A stretch of DNA of 64,000 nt from Cellulosimicrobium funkei (GCF_004519295.1 NZ_SOZH01000011.1:124001-188000), one strand, 5' to 3'. Shown: positions 23,922-32,912, counted from the stretch's first letter. Notes: generated from the letters alone by a model not told the origin. Numbers and translations: made by a program.

Positions 23922-25163
23922 ATGCCCACCACCCCGATCATGCCCGGCGTCACCGAGCCCACCTACGACCTCGCGACCCCGCTCGACCTCGACTACGCCG
24001 GCGCGTTCGCCGACGCGACCGAGGAGGACCGCGCCCACCTCCAGCGCGTCCGGCAGTTCGTCCAGGACGAGGTGCTCCCCGTCATCGACGACTACTGGGA
24101 GCGCGCCGAGGTGCCGTTCGACCTCGTCAAGCGCATGGGCGAGCTCGACCTGCTGCGCGACGGCGTCGACGTCGACGGTCGTCCGCACGTGAGCCAGCTC
24201 GCGGCAGGCCTCGCCGCCATGGAGATGTCGCGCGGCGACGGCTCCGTCGCGACGATCTGCGGCGTCCAGGGCGGTCTCGCGCTGCGCAGCATCCAGATGC
24301 TCGGCTCCGACGAGCAGCGGGCGAAGTACGCCGAGCCCATGGCGCGCGGGGAGATCCTCGGCGCGTTCGCGCTCACCGAGCCCACCCACGGCTCGGACTC
24401 CGTCTCGCTCGAGACGACGGCGCGCAAGGAGACGCGCGACGGCGTCGAGGGCTACGTGCTGAACGGCGAGAAGAAGTGGATCGGCAACGGGTCGTCGGGC
24501 CACATCACGGTCGTGTGGGCGCGCCTCGTCGGCGGCGACGGCGACGGCCAGGTCCACGGGTTCGTCGTGCCGCAGGACACCCCGGGCTACACGGGCACGA
24601 CCATCACCGGCAAGGTGTCGCTCCGCGCGATCTGGCAGGCGCACGTCGTGCTCGACGACGTGTTCGTCCCCGCCGAGAACGCCCTGCCGGGCGCGCGGTC
24701 GTTCAAGGACACCTCGCGCGTGCTCTTCGCGACGCGCCTCGGGGTGGCGTGGGCCGCCGTCGGGCACGCGGTCGCGTGCTACGAGGCCGCGGTCGCGTAC
24801 GCGAAGCAGCGCGTCCAGTTCGGGCGCCCGCTCGCCGCGAACCAGATGGTGCAGGAGCGCCTCACGCGGATGCTCTCGACGATCACGCAGCTCCAGCTCC
24901 TCGTCGCGCAGATGACGCGGCTCGACGAGGCGGGGACGCTCACCGGCCCGCAGGCGTCGCTCGCGAAGTACACGTGCACCCGCGGGGCGCGCGAGGTCGC
25001 GGCGAGCGCGCGCGACCTGCTCGGCGGCAACGGGATCCTGCTCCAGAACCGCGTCGCGCGGCACTTCGCCGACATCGAGGCCCTGCACACGTACGAGGGC
25101 ACCGAGTCGGTCCAGGCGCTCATCGTCGGGCGCGACATCACGGGCGTCTCCGCGTTCGTGTGA
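23922..25163 (+). CDS. Acyl-CoA dehydrogenase (glutaryl-CoA dehydrogenase-like)
   Basis: A 413-residue FAD-dependent acyl-CoA dehydrogenase. Family motifs are GAFALTEPTHGSDS, YVLNGEKKWIGNG, the FGRPLAANQMVQERL region and the C-terminal catalytic base E392 in HTYEGTES. The overall pattern (early helical domain, ARDLLGGNGI, TYEGT) is nearest the glutaryl-CoA/short-branched group, but substrate is not certain. A ribosome site GGGGAGCACC precedes the ATG. A thiolase follows 115 nt later, suggesting a small beta-oxidation-type operon. Confidence 0.9.
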   Translation: MPTTPIMPGVTEPTYDLATPLDLDYAGAFADATEEDRAHLQRVRQFVQDEVLPVIDDYWERAEVPFDLVKRMGELDLLRDGVDVDGRPHVSQLAAGLAAMEMSRGDGSVATICGVQGGLALRSIQMLGSDEQRAKYAEPMARGEILGAFALTEPTHGSDSVSLETTARKETRDGVEGYVLNGEKKWIGNGSSGHITVVWARLVGGDGDGQVHGFVVPQDTPGYTGTTITGKVSLRAIWQAHVVLDDVFVPAENALPGARSFKDTSRVLFATRLGVAWAAVGHAVACYEAAVAYAKQRVQFGRPLAANQMVQERLTRMLSTITQLQLLVAQMTRLDEAGTLTGPQASLAKYTCTRGAREVAASARDLLGGNGILLQNRVARHFADIEALHTYEGTESVQALIVGRDITGVSAFV

Positions 25164-25278
25164 CGGTCCCGAGGGCGCACGCCCTCCCTCCGCTCCCCGG
25201 CGCCGCTCGCCCCTCCTCGCGGCGCCGGGGCTCCTTCCTGTTCGCCCCGTCTCCTCGCCCTCCCCGGATCGGAGTCCC

Positions 25279-26511
25279 ATGAGCACCGACGCCAGCCCCC
25301 TGCCCGACGCCGCCGCCGTCACCCCCGAGGACGAGGTCACCCCGGTCCTCCTGCACGGCGCGCGCACCCCGTTCGCGCGCTTCCGCGGCGCGCTCGCCTC
25401 GCTCTCGGCGGCCGAGCTCGGCGCGCACGCGATCCGGGGCGCGCTCGCGGCCGCGGGCGTCGCGCCGGAGCAGGTCGACACGGTGATCGTCGGGCAGGTC
25501 GTGCAGGCGGGCGCCAAGCAGGGCCCCGCGCGCCAGGCCGCGATCCTCGCGGGCCTCGGCTGGGACGTGCCCACCGTGACGATCAACAAGCTGTGCCTCT
25601 CGGGCCTCACCGCGATCATCGACGCGGCCCGGCTGGTCCGCACGGGCGAGGCGAGCGTCGTCGTCGCGGGCGGCCAGGAGTCCATGACGAACGCGCCGCA
25701 CCTCGTCGTCGGGTCGCGCTCCGGGTTCGCCTTCGGGGACGTGACGATGGCCGACTCGCTCACGCACGACGGCCTGAACGACCCGTTCAGCGGCGAGGTC
25801 ATGGGCGAGCTCACGGACCGCGGCTGCGCGACGCGCGGCATCGGCCGCCCGGAGCAGGACGCGTTCGCGCTGCGCTCGCACCAGCGGGCCGCCGCGGCGC
25901 GCGACGCCGGGCGGCTCGCCGAGGAGATCGCCCCCGTCGAGGTGCCGCAGCGGCGGGGCGAGCCGGTCGTCGTCGAGCACGACGAGGGCGTGCGCGCCGA
26001 CACGACGCTCGAGGCCCTGGAGCGCCTGCGCCCGGCCTTCGTGCAGGACGGGACCATCACCGCCGGGTCGAGCTCGCCCCTGTCCGACGGCGCGGCGGCG
26101 GTCGTCGTCGCGAGCCGCGCCTTCGCGAAGCGCAACGGCCTGCCGTGGCTCGCCGAGATCGGCGCGGCGGGGCAGGTCGCGGGACCCGACAACTCGCTGC
26201 ACTCCCAGCCGGCGCGGGCCATCGAGGCCGCCGTGAAGCGCGAGGGGATCGCCGCGGCGGACCTCGACCTCGTGGAGATCAACGAGGCGTTCGCCGCCGT
26301 CGCGCTGCAGTCCGTCGCGGACCTCGGCATCGACGCGGACGTCGTCAACGCCGACGGCGGCGCCATCGCGCTCGGCCACCCGGTCGGCGCGTCGGGCGCT
26401 CGGCTCGCGCTGCACCTCGCGCTCGCGCTCCGTCGCCGCGGGGGCGGCGTCGGCGCGGCGGCGCTGTGCGGCGGCGGCGGTCAGGGGGACGCGCTCGTCC
26501 TGCGCGCCTGA
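25279..26511 (+). CDS. Thiolase-family acetyl-CoA C-acyltransferase
   Basis: A 410-residue thiolase. The acyl-accepting cysteine is C106 (NKLCLSGL), the histidine is in GHPVGASGAR, and the second catalytic cysteine is in LCGGGGQGDA. It cleaves 3-ketoacyl-CoA or condenses acetyl-CoA. Together with the preceding acyl-CoA dehydrogenase it would complete two steps of a degradation route. It ends before a strong terminator hairpin. Confidence 0.93.
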   Translation: MSTDASPLPDAAAVTPEDEVTPVLLHGARTPFARFRGALASLSAAELGAHAIRGALAAAGVAPEQVDTVIVGQVVQAGAKQGPARQAAILAGLGWDVPTVTINKLCLSGLTAIIDAARLVRTGEASVVVAGGQESMTNAPHLVVGSRSGFAFGDVTMADSLTHDGLNDPFSGEVMGELTDRGCATRGIGRPEQDAFALRSHQRAAAARDAGRLAEEIAPVEVPQRRGEPVVVEHDEGVRADTTLEALERLRPAFVQDGTITAGSSSPLSDGAAAVVVASRAFAKRNGLPWLAEIGAAGQVAGPDNSLHSQPARAIEAAVKREGIAAADLDLVEINEAFAAVALQSVADLGIDADVVNADGGAIALGHPVGASGARLALHLALALRRRGGGVGAAALCGGGGQGDALVLRA

Positions 26512-26553
26512 CCCTCCGGGCGGGCCCCCTCGGGGCTCCGCCGCGCGAGCCGA

Positions 26554-26587
26554 CCAACCCTGGTGCACGATGCTGCACCAGGGTTGG
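26554..26587 (+). terminator. Terminator hairpin after the thiolase gene
   Basis: CCAACCCTGGTGCA (26554-26567) and TGCACCAGGGTTGG (26574-26587) form a perfect 14-bp stem with a 6-nt loop, followed by CGCGTTTC. It lies 43 nt after the thiolase stop. Confidence 0.85.
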
Positions 26588-26702
26588 CGCGTTTCGGCCG
26601 CCGCGTGTGACGCAGATCGCGCCACGACGGCCGGATTTCGCGTCATGGATCGCGCCTGACGTGGTCCCTCTCCCTGGAACCGCCCCCCACGAGAGGACCG
26701 TC

Positions 26703-26831
26703 ATGACCACCGTGACCGACGCAGCCCGCCGTACCGCGAGCCGTGCGCGCCGCTCGCACCTGTCCGCCGTCGCCGTCGCGCTCGTCGGGCTCGCCGCAGG
26801 CTTCGCCGCGGCGCCCTACCTGCTCGGCTGA
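26703..26831 (+). CDS. 42-residue membrane peptide
   Basis: A small ORF of 42 residues starting at ATG 26703 with GAGAGGA 5 nt upstream. A basic N-terminus (AARRTASRARRSH) is followed by one hydrophobic helix (LSAVAVALVGLAAGFAAAPYLL). It lies alone between two terminators, which supports it being a separate gene. Function unknown; a CRP-like TGTGA-N6-TCGCG sequence stands about 100 bp upstream but is imperfect. Confidence 0.6.
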   Translation: MTTVTDAARRTASRARRSHLSAVAVALVGLAAGFAAAPYLLG

Positions 26832-26849
26832 CGTCTCCCGCTCGACGGT

Positions 26850-26869
26850 CCCGGGACCGCGGTCCCGGG
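26850..26869. terminator. Short GC-rich palindrome between converging genes
   Basis: CCCGGGACC and GGTCCCGGG form a near-continuous palindrome located between the 42-residue gene and the converging Nudix gene. It can act as a bidirectional terminator. Confidence 0.6.
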
Positions 26870-26875
26870 CTCTCG

Positions 26876-27373
26876 TCATCCCTCGGTCGTCGTGCTCCGC
26901 GCCGGCTCGCGCGCGAGCAGCTCCTCCAGCCGGTCCAGCAGCGGGACCTGGCCCGCGACGACGAGCCCGCGGGCGCGCGCGAGCGCGAACCAGCCGGCCC
27001 GGTCGAGCTCCGGGAACTCCTGCATGCGCCCCGAGCGCGGCGGCCACTCCAGCGCGAACGTGTTGCTCGTGATCGTCGTGACGTCGAGGTCCGCCTCCCG
27101 CGCCCACGCCGCGACGAGCTTGCCCGCGCGCTGGCGCACCGTGCCGAGGTCGAGGTCCGGCGCCGCGCCGGCAGGAGCCGGGACGCCGAGCTCTTCGGCG
27201 AACTCGCGCAGCGCCGCCGCGTGCTCGTCCTCCCCCGGCTCCACCTCGCCCTTGGGGATCGTCCACCCGCCCGCGTCCTTGCGCGCCCACAGCGGGCCCC
27301 CCATGTGCCCGAGGAGCACCTCGACGGCGTCGGCACGGAACCGGTAGAGCACGAGCCCTGCTGACTGCTTCAC
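26876..27373 (-). CDS. Nudix hydrolase
   Basis: A 165-residue Nudix protein. The Nudix box is seen as GEVEPGEDEHAAALREFAEELG (core GEVEPGED...REFAEELG). The N-terminal SAGLVLYRFRADAVEVLLGHMGGPLWARKD resembles the DUF4743/NTP-like group that carries GGPLWA-KKD before the GG-W-IPKGE strand. These enzymes remove pyrophosphate from nucleotide derivatives; substrate unknown. GTG start at 27371-27373 with AAGGAGG just upstream. Confidence 0.9.
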   Translation of the reverse strand: MKQSAGLVLYRFRADAVEVLLGHMGGPLWARKDAGGWTIPKGEVEPGEDEHAAALREFAEELGVPAPAGAAPDLDLGTVRQRAGKLVAAWAREADLDVTTITSNTFALEWPPRSGRMQEFPELDRAGWFALARARGLVVAGQVPLLDRLEELLAREPARSTTTEG

Positions 27374-27463
27374 CCCTCCTTCCTACACAGCCGACGCCGG
27401 ACCGGCCCGTCGGAGCCGCGCGGACCACCCGCCGGGGGCGTTTCGGGGTCGTGTCCGGTGGCC

Positions 27464-27506
27464 TGTCGGGGGTCTGTCGGGGGTCTGTCGGGGGCACGGC
27501 GTAGCG
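27464..27506 (+). promoter_or_regulatory. Three 11-bp direct repeats and a -10 box before ridA
   Basis: TGTCGGGGGTC is repeated at 27464-27474 and 27475-27485 and, with a changed end, at 27486-27496. TAGCGT (27501-27506) follows and could be the -10 box, so the repeats occupy the -35 region and upstream. The 11-bp phase places each copy on the same face of the helix. Confidence 0.55.
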
Positions 27507-27545
27507 TCGGCAGCACCAGGACCGGGACCGCAGAAGGGGACGACC

Positions 27546-27941
27546 ATGGCCACGCAGAGCGTCACGCACCTCAACCCGCCCGGGCTGCACCGCAACCCGG
27601 CGTTCTCGCAGGGCACGATCGTCGAGACCGGTCGCACGCTCTACGTCGGCGGGCAGAACGGCACGGACGCCGCGGGCGCGATCGTCGAGGGCGGCGTCGC
27701 GGCCCAGACGGCGCAGGCGCTGCGGAACGTCCTCGCCGTGCTCGCGGAGGCGGGCGCGGGCCCGCAGGACGTCGCGCGGCTCGCCGTCTACCTCGACCCG
27801 GAGGCCGACCTCATGGAGGGGTTCGGCGCCGTCGGAGAGGTCTGGGGCCAGCACCCCGCCGCCGTGACCGTCCTGCGGGTCGGGATCGCACGGCCGGGCG
27901 CGCTCGTCGAGATCGAGGCGGTCGCGGCGCTCCCCGCCTGA
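27546..27941 (+). CDS. RidA-family protein
   Basis: A 131-residue Rid/YjgF/YER057c protein. Segments such as FSQGTIVETGRTLYVGGQNG and AVTVLRVGIARPGALVEIEAVAAL (core RPGALVEIEAVA) define the trimeric barrel. RidA enzymes hydrolyse reactive enamines/imines made by PLP enzymes; the conserved Arg of active RidA proteins is seen in VLRVGIARPG. Start ATG 27546 with AAGGGGA upstream. Confidence 0.9.
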   Translation: MATQSVTHLNPPGLHRNPAFSQGTIVETGRTLYVGGQNGTDAAGAIVEGGVAAQTAQALRNVLAVLAEAGAGPQDVARLAVYLDPEADLMEGFGAVGEVWGQHPAAVTVLRVGIARPGALVEIEAVAALPA

Positions 27942-27996
27942 CGCGGGGCACCGGCTCCCGCGCGCGACGACGCGGGGGTGCCGCTACTGTCCGGGG

Positions 27997-28695
27997 GTGT
28001 CAGCCCACCGGACCCCGTACCGCGCCCTCTGGCGGGCCGCGGCGTACGGGGTCGCGGCCTCGCTTCCCGTGCTCGCGCTCGCGTGGCTCGTGCGCGCGGA
28101 GTCGGGGGTCGTCGTCGACGCGGACCGCGCCGCGGTCGCCGCGGCGACGCGGTTCGCCGGCGAGCGCCCCGCGCTCGAGCGCGCGCTCCTCGTGGGGCAG
28201 GAGGCGCTCGCCGCGCGGTGGATGAACCTCGCCGCGATGGGCGTGTGCGTCTGGGCGTGGCGACGCCACGGGCTCGGGTCGCGCGCGGCCTGGGCGGCCG
28301 GGACGATCTGGGGCGCATGGGCTCTGGGCCTCGGCGCGAAGGAGGTCGTCGGCCGTGCGCGGCCCGTCCTCGAGGACGCCGTGTCGACCGTGCCGGGCGC
28401 GAGCTTTCCCTCCGGGCACGCGATGAACGCGGCGGCCGTCGGGGTGACGCTCAGCGTGCTCGTCTGGCCGCTGCTCGGGCGGCGAGGCCGCGTCGCGGTG
28501 GTCGGCGGTGCGACGGCGCTCGCCCTCGTCACCGCGGCCGACCGCGTGCTGCTCGGCGCGCACTACCCGTCTGACGTCGTCGGCGGGATCCTCCTCGGCG
28601 GCGCGGTCGCGGGGGCGTCCGCCGTCGGCTACCACGGCTGGACCGCCGCGCGGTCCGGCCGTCCCTCCGGTGACACTCCCAGGAACGAGGTCTGA
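27997..28695 (+). CDS. PAP2-family membrane phosphatase
   Basis: A 232-residue integral membrane phosphatase of the PAP2 superfamily. The three catalytic motifs are present: KEVVGRARP, FPSGHAM and the D...HYPSDVVGG segment (DRVLLGAHYPSD). Such enzymes dephosphorylate lipid phosphates or undecaprenyl pyrophosphate. TACTGT 6 nt before GTG 27997 predicts a leaderless transcript. Its stop overlaps the next PAP2 gene start (TGATG), so the two are coupled. Confidence 0.9.
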   Translation: MSAHRTPYRALWRAAAYGVAASLPVLALAWLVRAESGVVVDADRAAVAAATRFAGERPALERALLVGQEALAARWMNLAAMGVCVWAWRRHGLGSRAAWAAGTIWGAWALGLGAKEVVGRARPVLEDAVSTVPGASFPSGHAMNAAAVGVTLSVLVWPLLGRRGRVAVVGGATALALVTAADRVLLGAHYPSDVVGGILLGGAVAGASAVGYHGWTAARSGRPSGDTPRNEV

Positions 28696-29390
28696 TGCAA
28701 CCCTTCGTGCACCGCTACGAGCTGGACACGACCCGCCCCACGGCGAAGGAGGTGCTGCGCGACGTCGGCCTGCGGGCGTTCCTCCCTGGGGCGGTGCTGT
28801 GGGTGGTCATCGTCGCGACGGGCTTCCTCGTCACCGGGCCGCTCGGCGACCTGCCGGGCGAGGTCGCGCTCAACCGGTGGTTCGAGCAACGGCGCACGCC
28901 GTTCTGGGACACCGTCACCGACGTGCTCTCCCTCATCGGCACGACCGAGTTCATCATCGGCGGCACGCTCCTCACCGTCGCGCTCGTGTGGTGGCGCACC
29001 CGGCAGTGGTGGTTCGCCCTCGTGCCCGCGCTCGCCGTCGCGCTGCAGGCGCTGATCTTCCTCACGTCGTCGATCGTCGTGGGGCGCGAGCGGCCCGACG
29101 TCTCGCGGCTCGACGAGGCGCCCCCGACGTCCAGCTTCCCCTCGGGGCACACGGGCGCGTCGGCGGCGTTCTACCTGACCCTCGCCCTGCTCGCGCAGCG
29201 CATCACGAACCCGGTCCTGCGCGTCGTCGCGACGGTGCTGTGCTGCCTCGTGCCGCTCGGCGTGGGGCTCTCGCGGCTCTACCGCGGCGCCCACGGGCCG
29301 GCGGACGTCGTCGTGGGGCTCCTCAACGGCATCGTGTGCTGCGTCCTCGCGTGGCACTACCTGCGCCGGGACCTGCGCTCGAAGCGCTGA
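28695..29390 (+). CDS. PAP2-family membrane phosphatase (second)
   Basis: A 231-residue PAP2 phosphatase coupled to the previous one. Motifs: VVGRERPDVSRLDEAPPTSSFPSGHTGASAAF in its parts VVGRERP and FPSGHTG, and GLSRLYRGAHGPADVVVG with the catalytic Arg and His. About five to six hydrophobic helices. The pair may act on polyprenyl or glycero-phospholipid substrates; two adjacent, divergent paralogues suggest different substrates. Confidence 0.9.
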   Translation: MQPFVHRYELDTTRPTAKEVLRDVGLRAFLPGAVLWVVIVATGFLVTGPLGDLPGEVALNRWFEQRRTPFWDTVTDVLSLIGTTEFIIGGTLLTVALVWWRTRQWWFALVPALAVALQALIFLTSSIVVGRERPDVSRLDEAPPTSSFPSGHTGASAAFYLTLALLAQRITNPVLRVVATVLCCLVPLGVGLSRLYRGAHGPADVVVGLLNGIVCCVLAWHYLRRDLRSKR

Positions 29391-29441
29391 GACGCCGAGG
29401 GTCGCGCTCGCGGCGCCCCGTCGGCGACGCTCTCCCCCGAC

Positions 29442-29489
29442 CACGACGACGGCGGGCCCGGTCCGAAGACCGGGCCCGCCGTCGTCGTG
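29442..29489. terminator. Bidirectional terminator, 22-bp stem
   Basis: A perfect 22-bp stem (29442-29463 with 29468-29489) closes on the tetraloop CGAA. It lies between the PAP2 gene and the converging chitinase gene. Confidence 0.92.
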
Positions 29490-29533
29490 CGGGGGCGGTC
29501 CGGGCGCGCGCGGCACCCGGACCAGCCGTCAGC

Positions 29534-31276
29534 TCAGGCGCACAGACCCACCGGGTCCCACGAGCCCCACGTCACGGAACCGGGGAGCTCGCCCTTCGTC
29601 CACCACTGGGCCGTGTAGTTCACGCCGGCGCGGGACACGGTTTGCCCGCCGGTGTAGACGGCCTCGCGCGACCAAGCCGGGGCGCAGACCGCCGCCTCGA
29701 CCTCGGGCGCGGTACCGCAGGGGCCGATCTTCTTCCAGGCGTTGCTCGCGCCCGGCTCCTGGTTGCGGGTCCACCACTGGGCCTTGTACTCCGTGCCCTC
29801 GTGCGAGACGACCTCACCACCGGTGTAGACGCCGGTGCCGTACCAGGGCACCGCGCACTCCTCGGCCACGCCGGGACCGGGGGTCGCCGCGCGCAGCGTC
29901 GAGCCCAGGGCGTCGCCGAGCTCGTTGCGGTAGTCGCCGGAGAGGTCCCACCACATCGCGCCGCCGTAACCCTGCGTCGCGACGAACTCGGCCTTCGCCG
30001 TCACGGACGCCGGGTCGTCGTAGCTCCACCACTGGTCGCCGTTGTACAGCCAGCTCGCGCCGATCTTCGGGTCGAAGAACTTCTTCCCGCCGAAGGAGCG
30101 CAGCTCGGCGTACGTCTTGGTGCCGACGTACCCGGCGGCGGGCTGCCAGCCCTTCGTGCCGTCCTTGACGCCGTACCAGCCGTGGCCGTAGGCCGCGAGG
30201 CCCGCGTTGATCTGCGACGGGTCCGCGCCCGCCTTCACGTACATGCCGAGCGCGCCGTCGAGGCCGAGGCCCCAGTTCTCCGCGCCGTCGGGGTGCAGGT
30301 TGCCCTGGTGGCCCGTCTTGTTCGGGACCCAGCCGCCGTGGAAGTCGTAGCCCTGGACGTTGAGGAAGTCGACGACCGCGAACAGGCGCGGGTCGAGCCA
30401 GCCGCCCTGGCCTGCGTTCCAGCCGCCCGCGGGCGCGAACGCCGTCAGCAGGTAGTCCTGGCCGGTCGTCGCGCCGCGCGCGTCGAGCTCGGCACGGAAC
30501 TCCTCCATGAGGAGCAGGAAGTTCTCCTTGTCCTCCGGGCGGACGTTCGCCGTCTCGCCACCGGTGACCGGCCACTCCCAGTCGATGTCGATGCCGTCGA
30601 AGATGCCGGCCGCGACGCCGGGGCCGCCCTTGCCGTCGACGACCGGCAGGTTGCCGTCGATGTAGAGGTCGAGGCACGAGTCGACGAGCCGCGTACGACC
30701 CTCGGCCGTGGACGCCGCCTCGGAGAAGTTGTCCGACCAGGTCCAGCCGCCGAGGGAGACGAGGATCTTCGTCTCCGGGCTGACGGCCTTGAGCTTCTTG
30801 AGCTGGTTGAAGTTGCCGGCGAGCTTCTGGTTGGGCTTGTCGGCCTTGCCGTCGACGGAGTCCGCGGCGGGCACCTCCGCGACGAAGTCGTTGAGGGGGT
30901 CGCCCTCGCCGGGGACGTCGGCGATGTCGCACACCAGGTCGGTCGTGACGTTGCCGAACGCGTAGTTGATGTGGGTGAGGTCCTCGATCGCTCCGGTGCG
31001 CACGAGGTCGGCCACGTGGAAGTCGCGGGTCACGCGCGAGTCGGCCATGACGTAGCCGACGCTGCGGAACCCGTTGATGTCCGACGGCCCGGCGACGGAG
31101 GCCGCCGGCTTCGCCGTGGGCTGGGGCGCCGCCGCGGCGGGCGACGCGAAGGTGGCGGCCGTGAGGGCGAGCGCCCCGACGACGGCGGAAGCCGTGACCA
31201 CGCGCGAGCGTCGCGGCGAGGTCCTGGCGAACGAGCGGCCGGGGGCAGCCGCGCTGGGTGTCGATCGATCGGTCAT
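29534..31276 (-). CDS. Secreted GH18 chitinase with two C-terminal chitin-binding modules
   Basis: A 580-residue exported chitinase. Signal peptide about residues 1-50 (ALALTAATFASPAAAA). GH18 domain about 67-440 with the catalytic DGIDIDWE motif at D227-E234, E234 being the proton donor. Two CBM5/12 modules follow, each of the pattern W...Y..G..V...G..Y.AQWWT (VYTGGEVVSHEGTEYKAQWW and VYTGGQTVSRAGVNYTAQWW). It degrades chitin outside the cell. The ATG at 31274-31276 has GAGG 5 nt upstream; TATCTT on the minus strand (31336-31341) is a possible -10. Confidence 0.96.
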   Translation of the reverse strand: MTDRSTPSAAAPGRSFARTSPRRSRVVTASAVVGALALTAATFASPAAAAPQPTAKPAASVAGPSDINGFRSVGYVMADSRVTRDFHVADLVRTGAIEDLTHINYAFGNVTTDLVCDIADVPGEGDPLNDFVAEVPAADSVDGKADKPNQKLAGNFNQLKKLKAVSPETKILVSLGGWTWSDNFSEAASTAEGRTRLVDSCLDLYIDGNLPVVDGKGGPGVAAGIFDGIDIDWEWPVTGGETANVRPEDKENFLLLMEEFRAELDARGATTGQDYLLTAFAPAGGWNAGQGGWLDPRLFAVVDFLNVQGYDFHGGWVPNKTGHQGNLHPDGAENWGLGLDGALGMYVKAGADPSQINAGLAAYGHGWYGVKDGTKGWQPAAGYVGTKTYAELRSFGGKKFFDPKIGASWLYNGDQWWSYDDPASVTAKAEFVATQGYGGAMWWDLSGDYRNELGDALGSTLRAATPGPGVAEECAVPWYGTGVYTGGEVVSHEGTEYKAQWWTRNQEPGASNAWKKIGPCGTAPEVEAAVCAPAWSREAVYTGGQTVSRAGVNYTAQWWTKGELPGSVTWGSWDPVGLCA

Positions 31277-31418
31277 GAAGGCCTCGTTGCTCTTCGGCCC
31301 GGGCTGGGGATCCCGGGATTTGTTCGGTCTCCTGCAAGATACCCGTGCGCCTCCCCGAAACGCCAGGGTCCGAACGAAACTGTGACCGGCTGTCGGTGGC
31401 AGGGCGCAGAGTAGGGCG
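31277..31418. promoter_or_regulatory. Divergent control region, chitinase and dinB
   Basis: The chitinase side has TATCTT (minus strand, 31336-31341), about 60 nt before its ATG. On the dinB side CAGAGT lies 6 nt before GTG 31419, compatible with leaderless expression. I see no good copy of the Streptomyces chitinase direct repeat and no SOS box. Confidence 0.45.
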
Positions 31419-32912
31419 GTGAGCTTCGACCGTGCGCCGCACGCCCCCGTGCTGCGCGCCCGCCCGACGATCGCGCACCTCGACGCCGACGCGTTCTTCG
31501 CCGCCGTCGAGCAGCACCAGCGCCCGTCCCTGCGCGGGCGCCCGGTGCTCGTCGGCGGCGTGGGTCCGCGCAGCGTCGTCGCGACGGCGTCGTACGAGGC
31601 CCGGCAGTACGGCGCCCGCTCGGCGATGCCGATGGAGCAGGCGCGGCGGCTGTGCCCGCCGTCGACGGTCGTCGTCGTGCCGCGGTTCGCCGCGTACTCC
31701 GCCTACTCGGCCCGCATCATGGCGGCGCTGCGCGAGGTGACGGACCTCGTCGAGCCCGTGAGCATCGACGAGGCGTTCGCCGACGTCGCCGCGGCCGTCG
31801 GGCCGGAGACCGACCTCAAGGCGCTCGCCACGGGGATCCGCGAGCGGGCGCGCGAGCTGAGCGGCCTGCCCGTCTCGCTCGGGCTCGGACGGTCCAAGCT
31901 CGTCGCGAAGCTCGCCTCGGAGGCCGCGAAGCCGGGCGGCGTCCGGGTCGTGGGGGCCGACGACGAAGACCCGTTCCTGCTCGACCTGCCCGTGCGGGCG
32001 CTGTGGGGCGTCGGCCCAGTGTCAGCCGCGCGGCTCGACGAGCTCGGGGTGCGCACCGTCGCCGACCTGCGCCGCCAGCCGCTCGACACGCTGCTCCTCG
32101 TCGCGGGCGAGGCGGGCGGCACCAACCTCTACCGGATCGCGCGCGGCTGGGACGACCGCGCGGTCTCCACGGTGCGGGAGCGCAAGTCCGCGGGCGCGGA
32201 GCACACGTTCGACACCGACCTCCACGGCCGGGCCGCGATCGCCACGGCGCTCGACCCGGTCGTCGACGCTGCGCTCGCCCGCCTCGAGCGGCACGCCGTC
32301 GCGGCGCGCACCGTCGTGGTCAAGGTGCGCCTCGCGTCGTTCACGACCCTCACCCGCTCGGTCACGCTGTCCCGCCCGACGACCGACGAGGGCGCCCTCC
32401 GCGACGCGGCCCACCGCGCGCTCCGCCTCGCGGACGTCACCGAGCCCGTCCGCCTGCTCGGGGTCGCGTTCCACGCGCTGTCCGAGCACGCGCAGCTCAT
32501 GCTGCCGCTCGGCGCGGACGCGCCGGAGGCCCCCGCCGTTCCGATCGCCGCGGAGGTGGTGTGTGCCGAGGCGGCGGGCGATGAGGCGGTCGGCACCGAG
32601 GCGGTCGGTGCAGAGTCGGTGGGTGCAGAGTCGGCGAGTGCCGAGGCGCCCGGCGCGGCCGCGACAGGCCCCGTCCGGACGACGGCCGCCCTCCTCGCCC
32701 CCGGCCTCGACGTCGCGACCCCGGCCGACGGGCGCGGGTGGGTCGTGCGCGTCGGCGACGACGGCCGCGTCGCCGTCCGCTTCGAGACGGCGCGGACCGG
32801 CCCGGGCTACCAGCGCTGGGTCGACCCGGAGGCGGAGGAGCTCGCGCTCGTCGAGCCGCTCGGCCCGGACGGCGAGCCCGTGCGCGCCTCGCCCGCGGAC
32901 GACGACGCGTAG
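31419..32912 (+). CDS. dinB: DNA polymerase IV (Y-family, translesion)
   Basis: A 497-residue Y-family polymerase. Catalytic motifs are HLDADAFFAAVEQ, YEARQYGARSAMP and PVSIDEAFADV. The little-finger domain follows, and the C-terminus (after about residue 370) adds an Ala/Glu/Val repeat (EAVGTEAVGAESVGAES) and a small domain ending in PADDDA that is not part of the core family. It copies damaged DNA. The last 106 nt overlap the converging MFS gene. Confidence 0.94.
   Translation: MSFDRAPHAPVLRARPTIAHLDADAFFAAVEQHQRPSLRGRPVLVGGVGPRSVVATASYEARQYGARSAMPMEQARRLCPPSTVVVVPRFAAYSAYSARIMAALREVTDLVEPVSIDEAFADVAAAVGPETDLKALATGIRERARELSGLPVSLGLGRSKLVAKLASEAAKPGGVRVVGADDEDPFLLDLPVRALWGVGPVSAARLDELGVRTVADLRRQPLDTLLLVAGEAGGTNLYRIARGWDDRAVSTVRERKSAGAEHTFDTDLHGRAAIATALDPVVDAALARLERHAVAARTVVVKVRLASFTTLTRSVTLSRPTTDEGALRDAAHRALRLADVTEPVRLLGVAFHALSEHAQLMLPLGADAPEAPAVPIAAEVVCAEAAGDEAVGTEAVGAESVGAESASAEAPGAAATGPVRTTAALLAPGLDVATPADGRGWVVRVGDDGRVAVRFETARTGPGYQRWVDPEAEELALVEPLGPDGEPVRASPADDDA

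Noticed and set aside
26600-26640. CRP/GlxR site upstream of the 42-residue peptide
   Set aside because: TGTGA-N6-TCGCG matches only one arm of the TGTGA-N6-TCACA consensus and is 90 bp from the gene, so it is not listed as a feature.
31336-31365. Chitinase operator of the Streptomyces type
   Set aside because: I looked for the TGGTCCAGACCA direct repeats near the chitinase promoter and found no good match.
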